DNA of 64,000 nt from Pseudoglutamicibacter cumminsii (GCF_003143995.1 NZ_QFWG01000010.1:30801-94800), one strand, 5' to 3'. Shown: positions 46,273 through 56,156, numbered from the stretch's first letter. Numbers and translations are program-made. Notes: a model not told the origin generated them from the sequence alone.

Positions 46273-46318
46273 CGGTGGCTTATACGACGCCGTTCTTAGA
46301 CCATCGTATAAGCCACCG
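46273..46318 (-). terminator. Terminator downstream of the HtrA-like protease
   Basis: Perfect 15-bp stem (arms 46273-46287 and 46304-46318) with a 16-nt loop. On the minus strand it is followed by TTTTGTGTT, a good U-tract. A second small hairpin (arms 46326-46331 and 46339-46344) precedes it. Confidence 0.8.
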
Positions 46319-46381
46319 CTATCTTGGGGGCCTTAAACGCCCCCGATTATGCTTTCGGCTGTTCCCGTCGCTAGGCCTCCG

Positions 46382-47914
46382 TTATGCCTCCGCGTTACCC
46401 AACGTAACCTCGACCGTGCGCTCCTGCCCGTCACGTCGGATCGTCACCGGAACCTTGGTGCCGGCCGCGTACGAACGAATCGTCGCGGTCAGATCAACGG
46501 CGTCATTCATGCGTTTTCCGCCAACCTTGGTGATCACGTCTCCCTTCTGAATACCGGCCTGACCAGCGGGTGAACCAGACGGAACCTCCGAAACCACCGC
46601 GCCCTCAGTGAAGATCGCAGAGCGGCCCTCGTTGCTTGGCTGCGAACGCGCCAACAAACCCAGCTGACCGTGGGACGCCTTGCCGTTGCTCATGAGCTCA
46701 TTCGCAACCCGCTGAGCGATATTGCCAGGAACCGCGAAACCCAAACCGATCGAACCGGAATCCTCGCTCGGAGCATAAATCGCAACGTTGATGCCAATCA
46801 GTTCGCCCTTATTGTTGACGAGCGCGCCACCTGAGTTGCCGTGGTTGATCGAAGCGTCGGTCTGCAACACGTTGATCGAAATACGCCCTGCCGGCTCCTT
46901 TTGTTGCTCTTGCCCTGGGATCTGGAACTGATGCGGACTACTTTCCCCACCATCGGCTTCAGGGGATGACTTGACCGCCGATGAGGCGATCGAAATGGAA
47001 CGCTCACGATTAGAGATGATGCCCGTCGAAACCGTGTTCGGAAGCCCCAACGGCGCACCGATAGCGATCGCGTCCGACCCAACGTTCACATCGTCCATGT
47101 TCGCGAACGTGATCGGGGTGAACTTCTTGCCGTTCGTGTTCTCGAGCTTGACCACCGCGAGGTCATACAGCGGATCCTGCCCTACTAGCTTGGCTGGGTA
47201 CGTCGTGCCGTCAGCGGTCTGGACCTCGATGGTTGCCTTATCTGATGCGCCGCCCAAGGTTGCGACGTGCTGATTAGTCAGGACGTAGCCGTCTTCAGAA
47301 ACGATGACGCCGGAACCGCTACCCGACTTGTTGTTCCCGGACGCGGAAATCGTCACGACGGACGGCATCGCGGACTGAGCCGCTTGCGAAACCGTGGTTG
47401 CAGTCTTGGGGTTCGCGACGATCTGATCGCGGACCTCTTGCTGAACTCCCGGGTTCTGCGTGGTGTTGTTCCCGTTGAGGGCAACCACACCGGCACCTGC
47501 ACCGCCACCTGCCACGGCACCCACGATCAGCGCACCCGCGACTATCCCCCACCCAGGACGCCGCGACAACTTTTTCTTAGTCTGCGCTGACGCATCCTGA
47601 TCTTGTACCGCGCCATACATCAGATTCGCCGGCTGATGTTGCTGTGCCGAATACGTTGCTTCATGCTGCGGCTGATGCGGGTGTTGTTGCTTCTGCTGTT
47701 GCTGCGTCTGCGGGTGCAGCTGAGGATGCTGTTGCGTCCCATCTTCGAGCAGACCATTCTCGCGCGGACCATTCTCGAGCGGAGGAGGCGGCGCTTGATC
47801 AAACGCGTTGTCGCCTGGCGCTGGAGGCATCGCGTTGTAGCGCGCGGTGTCGGTGTGCTCGTTTTCAGGATGTGGATGGGACATGTGCGAACTTTCGTGT
47901 GAGATGCGTTCCAA
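46382..47914 (-). CDS. HtrA/DegP-like membrane-anchored serine protease with PDZ domain
   Basis: A 510-residue envelope quality-control protease. The first ~115 residues are cytoplasmic and rich in His, Gln and Pro, followed by one membrane segment (GWGIVAGALIVGAVAGGGAGAGVVAL). The trypsin-like domain (about residues 165-385) carries the triad His in VLTNQHVATLG, Asp in LYDLAVVKLEN and Ser in INHGNSGGALVNN. A PDZ domain (about 400-500) has VSEVPSGSPAGQAGIQKGDVITKVGG. The listed start is TTG; ATG at 47884 (MSHPHP) is an alternative. It is divergent from the PspA-partner gene, consistent with envelope stress functions on both sides. Confidence 0.92.
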   Translation of the reverse strand: MERISHESSHMSHPHPENEHTDTARYNAMPPAPGDNAFDQAPPPPLENGPRENGLLEDGTQQHPQLHPQTQQQQKQQHPHQPQHEATYSAQQHQPANLMYGAVQDQDASAQTKKKLSRRPGWGIVAGALIVGAVAGGGAGAGVVALNGNNTTQNPGVQQEVRDQIVANPKTATTVSQAAQSAMPSVVTISASGNNKSGSGSGVIVSEDGYVLTNQHVATLGGASDKATIEVQTADGTTYPAKLVGQDPLYDLAVVKLENTNGKKFTPITFANMDDVNVGSDAIAIGAPLGLPNTVSTGIISNRERSISIASSAVKSSPEADGGESSPHQFQIPGQEQQKEPAGRISINVLQTDASINHGNSGGALVNNKGELIGINVAIYAPSEDSGSIGLGFAVPGNIAQRVANELMSNGKASHGQLGLLARSQPSNEGRSAIFTEGAVVSEVPSGSPAGQAGIQKGDVITKVGGKRMNDAVDLTATIRSYAAGTKVPVTIRRDGQERTVEVTLGNAEA

Positions 47915-48014
47915 ACTTCTCAGTCCACACTAACGACACCTCCTGGCAGGTGGCTGGGATGTGGGTCTGCAGATTCTTGAAAGTAGCCCAAAGAATCCTT
48001 GAAGCGCAGGAATT

Positions 48015-49574
48015 ATGTGGAAAGCTTTAGACATGGCGTTTCATATCGACATGCTTCATACCGCTCCGCTGCCGCTGGCCGCGAGCTTTTCGATGGCCGG
48101 GGTGCTGGCAGTCTTGGTGCTCGCGGGCGTTGGCGCGTTCGTGGTTTTCAACGTCCTGCAAGGGAAGAAACGTAAAGAGCGGCGTGAGCGCTGGCGCAAC
48201 TCCCCTGGCTGGGGCGCAACGGGCCTCCCGGTTGGGGGCGTGGCTGAGCAGGCGCCGCAGATCCTTTCGGCTGAGCAGCTGGATGCCAAGCGCAAGGACG
48301 CATCGGCTTCCCTCATCGCTGCCGATGAAGCGTTGCGGGCCGCGACCCAAGAGATCGATTTCGCTGTGGCAGCGTATGGCGAGGAGAAAGTGGAGTCTTT
48401 CCGCGCAACGCTGGAAGAGGCTCGCGCCGATGTTTCTGCAGCGTTCCAGCGGCAGCAGTTGCTTGATGATGACAAGCCTGATTCCCCGCAGGATCAGAAC
48501 GCGTGGCTCGAGGAGATCCTCGAGCGTACTAGGCGCGCTATCGATACGTTGCAGAGCCGTGCGTCAGAGTTCAGCGACCTGCGCAACGTCGAACACGATG
48601 CCCCACAGCGTATCGACGAGCTGAACGCGGCGTTGGTTGAGATGGTGGGCCGGCTTGAGCAGGGGCAAGCGAACATTGCCGGCGTTGAAGCCGAGTACAC
48701 GCAGAGCGCCCGCGACCGGGTCGATGGTGTTGTTGAGCGCGCGACGAGCCGCCTCGAAGATCTTTCGGAGATCCTGAAGGGCGCGCGTTCTGCGTGGGAT
48801 TCGGGTGATCAGCCGAGCGCGGCCGTCGCGATTGTTCAGGCAGAGACGGCGCAGGTGGATGCCGATGCTTTGGTGACCCGCGTGGAGACTGTGCGGGAGC
48901 GGCTTGCTACCGCTAAGCAAGAGCTTCCGCAGCATATTCACCAGGCTGAAAAGGATATCGAAGCGGCACGCGCGATGGTCGATGCGGGCCGTTCCGCGTT
49001 GCAGGGGCCGGCGGACCGCCTGGATCGGGTTGTCAAGAAGGTCTACGGCGCGATGGATGCCGGCCCATACGATCCGATCGCGTTGACCGATGAACTCGCT
49101 ACCGCGCACGATGCGTTGAGTGACCCGCTCGGTAAAGCGCAGTCTGAGGACGAGCAGCGGGCCAGCGCCCAGGCCCGCCTGGATGACGTTGCCAACCGTG
49201 CTGCGGCGCGCATCGAATCTGTTGAGGACTATGTTCGCGCTAACCGCAACAAGGTGGGGTCCACTACCCGGACGCGGCTTTCTGAAGCGCAGCGTTTCCT
49301 GAATCAGGCGATGGACATGCGTGCGAGCGATCCTGTGACTGCGGCCCAGCACGCTGACCGTGCGCTCAAGCTCGCCGAGGCAGCGGCACGCAACGCGGAG
49401 GCAGAAACGAGTAACCGGTACGAAGACGACGACACCCTCGAAAGCGTGTTCAACATCTTGAACCAAACGTTCGCAGGTCCACGCTACGGCCGTCCAGGCT
49501 ATGGCGGGCGCCGGAACCCGTTCGGCTACGGCTACCCGCACAACGGCCGCAACCGTTCACGCCGCCGGTACTGA
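48015..49574 (+). CDS. Membrane-anchored coiled-coil protein next to PspA
   Basis: A 519-residue protein with an extracytoplasmic or short N-terminus, one membrane segment (about residues 25-48, AGVLAVLVLAGVGAFVVFNVL) and then ~400 residues of charged helix with heptad character, ending in a Gly/Tyr/Arg/Asn-rich tail (GRPGYGGRRNPFGYG). The helical part resembles the C-terminal region of TPM-domain proteins that precede pspA in Micrococcales, but the TPM domain itself is absent here. ATG at 48033 is another possible start. It is 193 nt upstream of pspA on the same strand and may anchor or tune it. Function inferred only from position. Confidence 0.7.
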   Translation: MWKALDMAFHIDMLHTAPLPLAASFSMAGVLAVLVLAGVGAFVVFNVLQGKKRKERRERWRNSPGWGATGLPVGGVAEQAPQILSAEQLDAKRKDASASLIAADEALRAATQEIDFAVAAYGEEKVESFRATLEEARADVSAAFQRQQLLDDDKPDSPQDQNAWLEEILERTRRAIDTLQSRASEFSDLRNVEHDAPQRIDELNAALVEMVGRLEQGQANIAGVEAEYTQSARDRVDGVVERATSRLEDLSEILKGARSAWDSGDQPSAAVAIVQAETAQVDADALVTRVETVRERLATAKQELPQHIHQAEKDIEAARAMVDAGRSALQGPADRLDRVVKKVYGAMDAGPYDPIALTDELATAHDALSDPLGKAQSEDEQRASAQARLDDVANRAAARIESVEDYVRANRNKVGSTTRTRLSEAQRFLNQAMDMRASDPVTAAQHADRALKLAEAAARNAEAETSNRYEDDDTLESVFNILNQTFAGPRYGRPGYGGRRNPFGYGYPHNGRNRSRRRY

Positions 49575-49767
49575 GCTTGACGGAACTGCGTTGGCCGAAG
49601 CTGAGCCCGCCGATGCCGAGATGCTGTTGCCGAGGAATCTTTGGCAAACGCTCAGCAAACTCGGCGCTGTCAGATCTACTCAGAACGGCGCATGCCAACT
49701 AGGCTGAAAGTTAAATGTCACTAGCCTGATACTTCATCAGTCTTGACGCCCCCAATAAAGGAGAACC

Positions 49768-50601
49768 ATGGCAAAGAAACAGTCGATCCTTGGCCGTATT
49801 GGCCAGTTGGTCCGTGCGAACATCAACGCGATGCTCGACAACGCGGAGGATCCGCAGAAGATGCTGGATCAGATGATCCGCGACTACACGGACAACATTC
49901 GTGAGGCTGAGGCTGCAATCGCCACCACGATCGGTAACCTGCGCCTGGCTCAGGAGGACTACCAGACCGACGTTAAGGCTGCTCAGGAGTGGGGCCAGAA
50001 GGCACTCGCAGCTTCGAACAAGGCTGACGAGTTCCGTTCGGAAGGCAACACCGCAGACGCGGATAAGTTCGATAACCTCGCCAAGGTTGCTCTGCAGAAG
50101 CAGATGTCCGCTGAGAACGATGCGAAGGCAGCTGAGCCGGGCATCGCGGCTCAGGAGGATGTTGTTGAGCGCCTCAAGAACGGCTTGGCTCAGATGAAGA
50201 ACAAGCTTGAGGAGCTGCGCACTAAGCGCAACCAGCTTGTTGCTCGCCAGAAGTCCGCTGATGCTCAGAGCAAGGTCAACGAGGCTCTCGGTTCGATCGA
50301 CATCATGGACCCAACCAGCGAGATCTCCCGTTTCGAGGAGAAGATCCGCCGCCAGGAGGCGCAGGTTCGTGGCCAGCAGGAGCTGCAGGCGTCGTCGATC
50401 GATTCGCAGTTCGAGCAGCTTGAAGACCTCGGCGAGAAGACCGAGGTTGAGGCTCGTCTCGCGGCTCTCAAGCACGGTGCAGGCAAGCAGGCCCCTAAGG
50501 CTGTTGAATCCCAGGCCGGCAACGATGCGCAGGCTGGCGGCAAGATCGATGAGGACTTGACGCCAGAGCAGCTCGAGGCGCTGCGCAAGCTCGAAGGCTA
50601 A
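49768..50601 (+). CDS. pspA: PspA/IM30 family membrane-stress protein
   Basis: A 277-residue ESCRT-III-like protein that coats damaged membranes. It is helical almost throughout: the amphipathic N-terminal helix and core read ILGRIGQLVRANINAMLDNAEDPQKMLDQMIRDY in pieces, then ANIREAEAAIATTIGNL-like and long Glu/Lys/Gln-rich coiled coils to about residue 230, with a low-complexity, Ala/Gly-rich tail. ATG at 49768 has AAAGGAGA upstream. A terminator follows at 50639. It lies between its coiled-coil neighbour and an ABC/two-component module, an envelope-stress neighbourhood. Confidence 0.93.
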   Translation: MAKKQSILGRIGQLVRANINAMLDNAEDPQKMLDQMIRDYTDNIREAEAAIATTIGNLRLAQEDYQTDVKAAQEWGQKALAASNKADEFRSEGNTADADKFDNLAKVALQKQMSAENDAKAAEPGIAAQEDVVERLKNGLAQMKNKLEELRTKRNQLVARQKSADAQSKVNEALGSIDIMDPTSEISRFEEKIRRQEAQVRGQQELQASSIDSQFEQLEDLGEKTEVEARLAALKHGAGKQAPKAVESQAGNDAQAGGKIDEDLTPEQLEALRKLEG

Positions 50602-50638
50602 AGCCACTTGAGCTAACGCCGCACTAGCGACAAACGTC

Positions 50639-50673
50639 AGGCTGGTTCCCTCACTTCCCGAGGGAGCCAGCCT
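50639..50673 (+). terminator. Terminator after pspA
   Basis: 14-bp stem with a single G-U pair (arms 50639-50652 and 50660-50673), followed by TCCGCTTTA. It separates pspA from the downstream ABC module. Confidence 0.8.
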
Positions 50674-50688
50674 TCCGCTTTAACCGCG

Positions 50689-50708
50689 CCCATGACAACT
50701 GTCATGGG
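50689..50708 (+). promoter_or_regulatory. Perfect dyad upstream of ABC/two-component module 1
   Basis: CCCATGACA-AC-TGTCATGGG, nine-base arms around two bases, 57-100 nt before the ATPase start. The core TGACA-N2-TGTCA also occurs upstream of module 2 at 60057-60068. It suits a dimeric NarL-type regulator; binding is inferred. Confidence 0.6.
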
Positions 50709-50764
50709 TAAGTGGTGACACACGCTATGCACACGAAGCACGCTGTCCGAATAGCGTAAAAACC

Positions 50765-51769
50765 ATGAGAACGGCAGATAAGACATCGGCACACCGCACT
50801 CCAAACATGGCACGCACACCGGCAATAGAACTAGCCGGGGTCAGCAAGACGTTTAACGCCCGATCAGGCAATCCCGTGCATGCGCTCAGGGACGTAAGCC
50901 TCACGGTCCAGCCGGGTGAGATCATCGCGTTGCTCGGCACCAACGGAGCGGGCAAGACCACCCTGGTGGACATCATCCTGGGACTGACCACACCGACCTC
51001 AGGAACCGTCAGCGTCATGGGCCAGACGCCCAAGCAGGCGGTCTACAACCAGAACATCGGCGCGCTCATGCAGACCGGTGGCCTGCTCAATGACCTCACC
51101 GTCAAAGACACGTTGAAAATGATCGCGGCGACCTTCCCGCAGCACCTCCCCCTCGACGAGGTCGTGGCCCAAGCCAACCTTGAGCCGATCTATAAGCGCC
51201 GCGTCGGCAAGTGTTCCGGCGGCGAGCAACAGCGGATCCGTTTCGCGCTGGCGATCCTCGGCGATCCGGACATCCTCATCCTCGACGAGCCCACCGCCGG
51301 CATGGACGCCGGCGCACGCCACCGCTTCTGGGATTCCATGAAGCATCAGGCACAGCAGGGCCGCACCATCATCTTCGCGACCCACTACCTTGAGGAAGCA
51401 GACCAGTTCGCGCAGCGCATCGTGCTCATCAACAAGGGCGAGATCATCGCGGACGGCACCACAGATGAGCTGCGCAACATGAACTCGCACCGCACGGTGA
51501 GCGCCGAATTCCCCGGCGGGGTCCCGGAACTAGCCGAGCTACCGGGCGTTGAAAGCTACGAAACCAACGGCAACCGTGTGCAGATTACCGCTCAGGATTC
51601 CGATGCGGTGGCCCGGTACTTGCTGACCGAAACTGACGCTCGCAACCTCGGAATTACGAGCCACAGCCTCGAGGACACGTTCCTCGCACTCACGCAGGAT
51701 GCTGCACTGCCCCAGGACGCCGCACTCACCCAGAACTCAGCTCCAACGCAGAACACGCAGGAGGCGTAG
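50765..51769 (+). CDS. ABC-2 type transporter ATPase, module 1
   Basis: A 334-residue ATP-binding subunit. Motifs are Walker A GTNGAGKTT (about residue 60), Q-loop IGALMQTGGLLNDLT, signature CSGGEQQR, Walker B ILILDEPTAGMD and the H-loop FATHYLEEADQ. A C-terminal ~85-residue regulatory extension ends in a Thr/Gln/Ala repeat. ATG at 50810 (MARTPAIELAG) begins the conserved domain and may be the true start; neither start has a clear Shine-Dalgarno. It is 5 nt upstream of the permease gene and precedes a histidine kinase and a response regulator. Drug, lipid or peptide export is likely. Confidence 0.9.
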   Translation: MRTADKTSAHRTPNMARTPAIELAGVSKTFNARSGNPVHALRDVSLTVQPGEIIALLGTNGAGKTTLVDIILGLTTPTSGTVSVMGQTPKQAVYNQNIGALMQTGGLLNDLTVKDTLKMIAATFPQHLPLDEVVAQANLEPIYKRRVGKCSGGEQQRIRFALAILGDPDILILDEPTAGMDAGARHRFWDSMKHQAQQGRTIIFATHYLEEADQFAQRIVLINKGEIIADGTTDELRNMNSHRTVSAEFPGGVPELAELPGVESYETNGNRVQITAQDSDAVARYLLTETDARNLGITSHSLEDTFLALTQDAALPQDAALTQNSAPTQNTQEA

Positions 51770-51774
51770 GACTC

Positions 51775-52581
51775 ATGACCACGAAAACGATGAGCACAAC
51801 CACCACGTCAACGAGTTCAATGAGCCGGACCCTTCGGTTCGCCGGCCATGAGCTTCTGCGTTTGCGCCGCGACATGGCCACGATCTTCTTCAGCATCGGG
51901 CTACCGATCTTTTTCTATCTGATTTTCGGCGCGTTGCAGAGTTACGGCCAGTTGGAAATCAACGGCGGCAACGTAGCCGCGTACGTCATGTTGGGTATGG
52001 CGTTCTACGCGGGCGTGGTCGGTGCGGTCGGCGCGGCGGGAACGTCGGTGACGGATAGCCGTAGCGGTTGGGGCCGTCAGCTCGCGCTGACTCCCCTGCG
52101 CCCGGCGCAGCTTGCGTTCGCGAATGCCGTGAGCATCGCGGTGCGTGCAGTGTTGCCGATCGCCGCTGTGTTCATTGCTGGCGCTCTCACGAACGCGAAG
52201 ATGCAACCCGAGCAGTGGGCGTTGACCTTCCTCGCGTGTGCTCTGTGTTCGATTCCGTTCGGCTTCTATGGCTTGGCTTGGACTCTGGCGATCCCGAAGG
52301 AAAACACTGTGGGCATCGCTACCGGTTCGATCGTGGTCCTCGCGTTCGCCGCCAACATGTTCATGCCGCTCACGGGAGCACTGCTGGATATTGGCCGGTT
52401 CACCCCGATGTATGGCGCGATGATGCTGGTTCGGTGGCCGCTGGCCGAGGGCGGGCAGGTAGCTGGCATGGGCTTTACATACGAGCCGATGTGGTACGCC
52501 TGGGTTAGCATCGCGGTATGGACGGCGATCTTCGTGGGCTTCTGCCTGATGATGCGCAAACGCGACAAGAATCGAAGCTGA
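51775..52581 (+). CDS. ABC-2 type transporter permease, module 1
   Basis: A 268-residue membrane protein with about six segments. After a Thr/Ser-rich start, a cytoplasmic ELLRLRRDMATIFFSIGLPIFFYLIFGA leads to the first segment, followed by AAYVMLGMAFYAGVVGAVGAAG, LALTPLRPAQLAFANAV, FLACALCSIPFGFYGLAWTLAI and two more, ending in a basic tail (MRKRDKNRS). This is the ABC-2 fold and pairs with the preceding ATPase. Its stop overlaps the kinase start as TGATG, so transporter and sensor are co-translated. Confidence 0.88.
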   Translation: MTTKTMSTTTTSTSSMSRTLRFAGHELLRLRRDMATIFFSIGLPIFFYLIFGALQSYGQLEINGGNVAAYVMLGMAFYAGVVGAVGAAGTSVTDSRSGWGRQLALTPLRPAQLAFANAVSIAVRAVLPIAAVFIAGALTNAKMQPEQWALTFLACALCSIPFGFYGLAWTLAIPKENTVGIATGSIVVLAFAANMFMPLTGALLDIGRFTPMYGAMMLVRWPLAEGGQVAGMGFTYEPMWYAWVSIAVWTAIFVGFCLMMRKRDKNRS

Positions 52582-53744
52582 TGCACCCTTTCAAAAACTT
52601 CCAGCTCAACAACGCGATCTTCGCCGCGATATGGCTCGTTTTCCTGGCCGCGGTCTTGGTCCAGGTTTACGTGGGGGCAGGCTATAGCACCGGGGACAAG
52701 GCGTGGATGACGGCGTGCGTGGCCGTCTTTTCAGCCTTCTATTTCTGGGCGTTCGGCTCGATGGAGTCCTATCCGAGCGGCTGGAGTCGGTTTGCGCGGG
52801 CCATACTGCGGTGGGCCGTCTTGCTGGTGATTGCGTTGGCGAGCGTGCCAGTCATCAAGACGGGCGTGATCAGTTACGCGCCGTATCTCGCGGCGATCCT
52901 GGGGTTCTCGGTGCCGTGGAGGAAGTCACTCCCCATCGTGGCCGCGACTGGTGTTGTTGGCACTCTTGCGGTGTGGCTTGTAGCGCCGGAGGATCTTGGC
53001 TGGTCGTCGCTGCCTCTGTTCGCGATGCCTTTCCTGTTGGTCGCGGTGGGCGTTTTCAGTCAGTACGACGTGTCCCGCTATCAGCTGCAACATGAGCTTG
53101 ATCTTGCGCAGCAACGAGAAGATATCGCTACCGACGTGCACGATCTTTTGGGGCATTCGCTCACCGTGATCAACCTGAAGTCTGAGGTTGCTCGGCGAGC
53201 GCTGCGCAACAACGCCGAGCAGGCGGAGAGGGAGCTCAAGGAGATCAGTGAGCTGTCGCGCTTGGCGCTTGCTGAGGTTCGCGCGACGGTCACTCGGATG
53301 CGCACTCCAACCTTTGCCGGCGAGGTGCAGGGCGCGCGTCGGGCCTTGGAGACCAAGGGCATCGCGGCGCACCTTCCGGAGCGTCTTACGCCGGCGGGCG
53401 AACACGAGACCGTGTTCTCGTGGTGCTTGCGTGAGTTGACGACGAACGTGGTTCGGCATTCCGGCGCGCGGACGTGTTGGGTCAGTATGACTGCGGATAA
53501 GCTGCAGGTCACCGACGATGGTTGCGGCTTCAGCGCTGATGCCACGGGTAGCGCTGATGCCCCGGCTAACGATATCGGCGGGCTAGCTGGCTTGCGTGAG
53601 CGTGTAGAGGCGGCGGGCGGGACGCTGACGGTGTCCCGCGATCACGGTCTGACGCGCGTTTTGGTTTCGATGGGTGGAGACAACGTGCTGCTGAAGGATG
53701 GCGCTGTTGCTGGCAGTACAGGATCTGAGGAGAGCGTGCGGTGA
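52581..53744 (+). CDS. NarL/DesK-type sensor histidine kinase, module 1
   Basis: A 387-residue kinase. About five membrane segments lie in the first ~165 residues with almost no extracytoplasmic loop, the form of intramembrane sensors such as DesK. The HisKA_3 domain has ATDVHDLLGHSLTVINLKSE with the phospho-His at residue 187. The HATPase domain keeps the N box (LRELTTNVVRHSG) and G1 (VTDDGCGF), and GLAGLRERVEAAGG. The ATG at 52581 overlaps the permease stop by one base; the stop overlaps the regulator start. Likely senses the transporter or the membrane state. Confidence 0.9.
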   Translation: MHPFKNFQLNNAIFAAIWLVFLAAVLVQVYVGAGYSTGDKAWMTACVAVFSAFYFWAFGSMESYPSGWSRFARAILRWAVLLVIALASVPVIKTGVISYAPYLAAILGFSVPWRKSLPIVAATGVVGTLAVWLVAPEDLGWSSLPLFAMPFLLVAVGVFSQYDVSRYQLQHELDLAQQREDIATDVHDLLGHSLTVINLKSEVARRALRNNAEQAERELKEISELSRLALAEVRATVTRMRTPTFAGEVQGARRALETKGIAAHLPERLTPAGEHETVFSWCLRELTTNVVRHSGARTCWVSMTADKLQVTDDGCGFSADATGSADAPANDIGGLAGLRERVEAAGGTLTVSRDHGLTRVLVSMGGDNVLLKDGAVAGSTGSEESVR

Positions 53745-54346
53745 AGAAGATTCGTTTACTCATCGCTGAGGACCAATCGCTGGTTCGCGGGGCGTTGGTT
53801 GCTCTGCTGAGTTCGGAGCCGGACCTTGAGGTTGTCGCGCAATGTGCCACCGGAACCGAAGCCCTGCAGCTGGTACGTGAGCACCCCATCGATGTGGCGC
53901 TGTTGGATATTGAGATGCCTGGCCTCAACGGTCTGGGTGTCGCTAAGGAACTCGCGGGGCATCCGTGCCGTTGCTTGATCGTGACGACGTTCGGCAAGGC
54001 CGGCTACGTCAAGCAGGCGATGCAAGCGGGTGTGGACGGCTTCATCGTGAAGGACACTCCCCCTGATGAGCTCGCAGAGGCGATCCGGCGCGTCCACGTT
54101 GGTTTGCGGGTCATCGACCCGACGCTGGCGCGGGATAGCTTGTTGGCGCCGGACAATCCGTTGAGCGAACGAGAAACCGAGGTATGTGACCAACTGTTTC
54201 AGGGGAAGAGCGCCCCTGCGATAGCGAAAGCGCTGCATTTATCGCCGGGCACGGTGCGCAACCATATTTCGAGCATCATGTCCAAGACGGGTGCCGGTAA
54301 CCGCTTCGAGGCCGCTCATGTCGCAAAGTCAAATGGTTGGATTTAA
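53741..54346 (+). CDS. NarL/LuxR-type response regulator, module 1
   Basis: A 201-residue regulator: receiver domain with EDQ at 10-12, phospho-acceptor Asp at about residue 56 (IDVALLDIEMPG) and Lys near 107, then a LuxR-type HTH (LSERETEVCDQLFQGKSAPAIAKALHLSPGTVRNHISSIMSKTGAGNR in pieces). The GTG start overlaps the kinase stop as GTGA. The C-terminus FEAAHVAKSNGWI closely parallels the module 2 regulator. It probably binds the dyad at 50689. Confidence 0.92.
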   Translation: MKKIRLLIAEDQSLVRGALVALLSSEPDLEVVAQCATGTEALQLVREHPIDVALLDIEMPGLNGLGVAKELAGHPCRCLIVTTFGKAGYVKQAMQAGVDGFIVKDTPPDELAEAIRRVHVGLRVIDPTLARDSLLAPDNPLSERETEVCDQLFQGKSAPAIAKALHLSPGTVRNHISSIMSKTGAGNRFEAAHVAKSNGWI

Positions 54347-54484
54347 TAACCGCTCACTTGCCGCGATATTCCGCGGAATTTACGGTCTCCCCTTCGGTTC
54401 TCGCTGGTCATAAGAAGTTCACGTAAGTCCTCCTTATATTTCAACCGTCTGCGTCACGATAAACCCTGTAGGGAAAGGTTTTCT

Positions 54485-56110
54485 ATGGTGCAGTCGCTCA
54501 AACCCCAGCAAGATTCTTCAGCGCTACCAGGCAAACAAGGGTTCTTAGGCCCAGACCGCTGGTGGCATCTTTCTTTCGGAACTCTCATGGCGGTCACGCT
54601 CGCGGTGTTCATGACGTGGTCGTTCAGCTATGTGGATCCGGGCGCGAACAAGGCCGTCCTTGTTCTGACGATCCTTCTCGGATTGTTCATGGCGTTCAAC
54701 ATCGGCGGTAACGACGTCGCGAACTCGTTCGGTACCAGTGTTGGCGCGGGAACGCTGACAATGAAGCAAGCACTCATTATCGCTGCGATTTTCGAGGTCA
54801 GTGGCGCGGTGCTCGCGGGCGGTGAGGTGACTGAGACGGTGCGTTCCGGCATCGTTGACCTCAACGCGATCGATCTTGCGCCGATGGACTTCGTGTTCAT
54901 CATGATGTCGGCGCTGTTCGGTGCGGCGATCTGGCTCTTGATTGCTACCCGCATGGGTTGGCCGGTTTCGACGACGCACTCGATTGTTGGCGGTATTGTT
55001 GGCGCGGCGCTCGCGTTGGGTTTCGCGACCGGCACCGGCGGTTTCGAAATGGTGCAGTGGAGCGAGATCGGAAAGATCGTGCTCTCGTGGGTGCTGTCTC
55101 CGCTGCTGGGCGGCATTGTTGCGTGGGTTCTGTTCGGGCAGATCAAGAAGCACATCCTGGTTTATAACGAGCAGATGGATGTGAAGCTGCGTGAGCTCAG
55201 GCGTGAGCGTGCTGAGCTGCGTACCCGCCATAAGAAGGCTTTTGAGCGGCTCGACGAGCTGCAGAAGATTTCCTACACGAACGCGATGGCCCGCGACGCT
55301 TCGGTGTATCAGCGTGAGGACTTGGACCCGGAAGAGCTCGAGTCTGAGTACTACCGGGACCTGCACAGCGTAGAGACCCGCGCTCGGGAGGTTCAAGCGC
55401 ACCGCGCGCTTGAGACATGGGTTCCGTTGCTCGCGGCGTTCGGGGCGGTTGTGATCGGTTCGATGATGCTGTTCAAGGGGTTGAAGAACCTCAACTTTGA
55501 GCTCAGCTCGGTCGGTAACTTCCTGATTCTCGGGATGATCGCAGCGACTGTGTGGATGGCGGTTTTCATCTTCGCGCGTTCGCTCAAGAAGCATGATCTT
55601 TCGCGTTCCACGTTCGTGTTGTTCAGCTGGATGCAGGTTTTCACGGCGTCCGCGTTTGCGTTCAGCCATGGTTCTAACGACATCGCTAACGCGATTGGTC
55701 CGTTCGCAGCAATCCTCGATGTTCTCAAAACCGGTCAGGTCAACGACGAGGCCGGGGTTCCGCCTGCCGTGATGCTGACCGCCGGCGTCGCGCTGATTGT
55801 CGGGCTGTGGTTCATCGGCCGCTTCGTGATCAAGACCGTTGGTTCTGGTTTGACTGAGATGCACCCGGCGTCCGGTTTCGCGGCGGAGCTTTCCGCGGCG
55901 GGTATCGTGATGTTGGCATCGGTTATGGGCCTGCCGGTTTCTTCGACGCACATCCTGATTGGCGCTGTCTTGGGTATCGGTATTGTCAACAAGGCCGCTA
56001 ACTGGAAGCTCATGAAGCCGATCGCGCTCGCGTGGGTCATCACGGTTCCGGTCGCAGCAATCTTGGGCGCGGGAGGCGTGCTCGTGCTGCGCGCCGTCTT
56101 CGGCGCCTAA
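54485..56110 (+). CDS. Low-affinity inorganic phosphate transporter (PiT family)
   Basis: A 541-residue permease moving metal-phosphate with protons. Two PiT signatures are present: [22 protein letters not shown] (about residues 70-90) and [19 protein letters not shown] (about 396-414), plus [13 protein letters not shown] and [13 protein letters not shown]. About ten membrane segments flank a charged cytoplasmic coiled-coil insert (about residues 228-316). ATG at 54485 has AAAGG upstream. It is 138 nt after module 1 and is probably transcribed alone, ending at the hairpin at 56127. Confidence 0.93.
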   Translation: MVQSLKPQQDSSALPGKQGFLGPDRWWHLSFGTLMAVTLAVFMTWSFSYVDPGANKAVLVLTILLGLFMAFNIGGNDVANSFGTSVGAGTLTMKQALIIAAIFEVSGAVLAGGEVTETVRSGIVDLNAIDLAPMDFVFIMMSALFGAAIWLLIATRMGWPVSTTHSIVGGIVGAALALGFATGTGGFEMVQWSEIGKIVLSWVLSPLLGGIVAWVLFGQIKKHILVYNEQMDVKLRELRRERAELRTRHKKAFERLDELQKISYTNAMARDASVYQREDLDPEELESEYYRDLHSVETRAREVQAHRALETWVPLLAAFGAVVIGSMMLFKGLKNLNFELSSVGNFLILGMIAATVWMAVFIFARSLKKHDLSRSTFVLFSWMQVFTASAFAFSHGSNDIANAIGPFAAILDVLKTGQVNDEAGVPPAVMLTAGVALIVGLWFIGRFVIKTVGSGLTEMHPASGFAAELSAAGIVMLASVMGLPVSSTHILIGAVLGIGIVNKAANWKLMKPIALAWVITVPVAAILGAGGVLVLRAVFGA

Positions 56111-56126
56111 CTAAGTAGTGTCCTTG

Positions 56127-56156
56127 TGGCGGGCAGGTTTTCGGACCTGCCCGCCA
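56127..56156 (+). terminator. Terminator after the phosphate transporter gene
   Basis: Perfect 12-bp stem (arms 56127-56138 and 56145-56156) with a TTTCGG loop, followed by CGTTTTA. It marks the left edge of the accessory island. Confidence 0.88.

Noticed and set aside
54545..55951. 468-codon minus-strand frame opposite the phosphate transporter
   Set aside because: Shadow of the PiT gene; Arg/Glu/His-rich with no domain.
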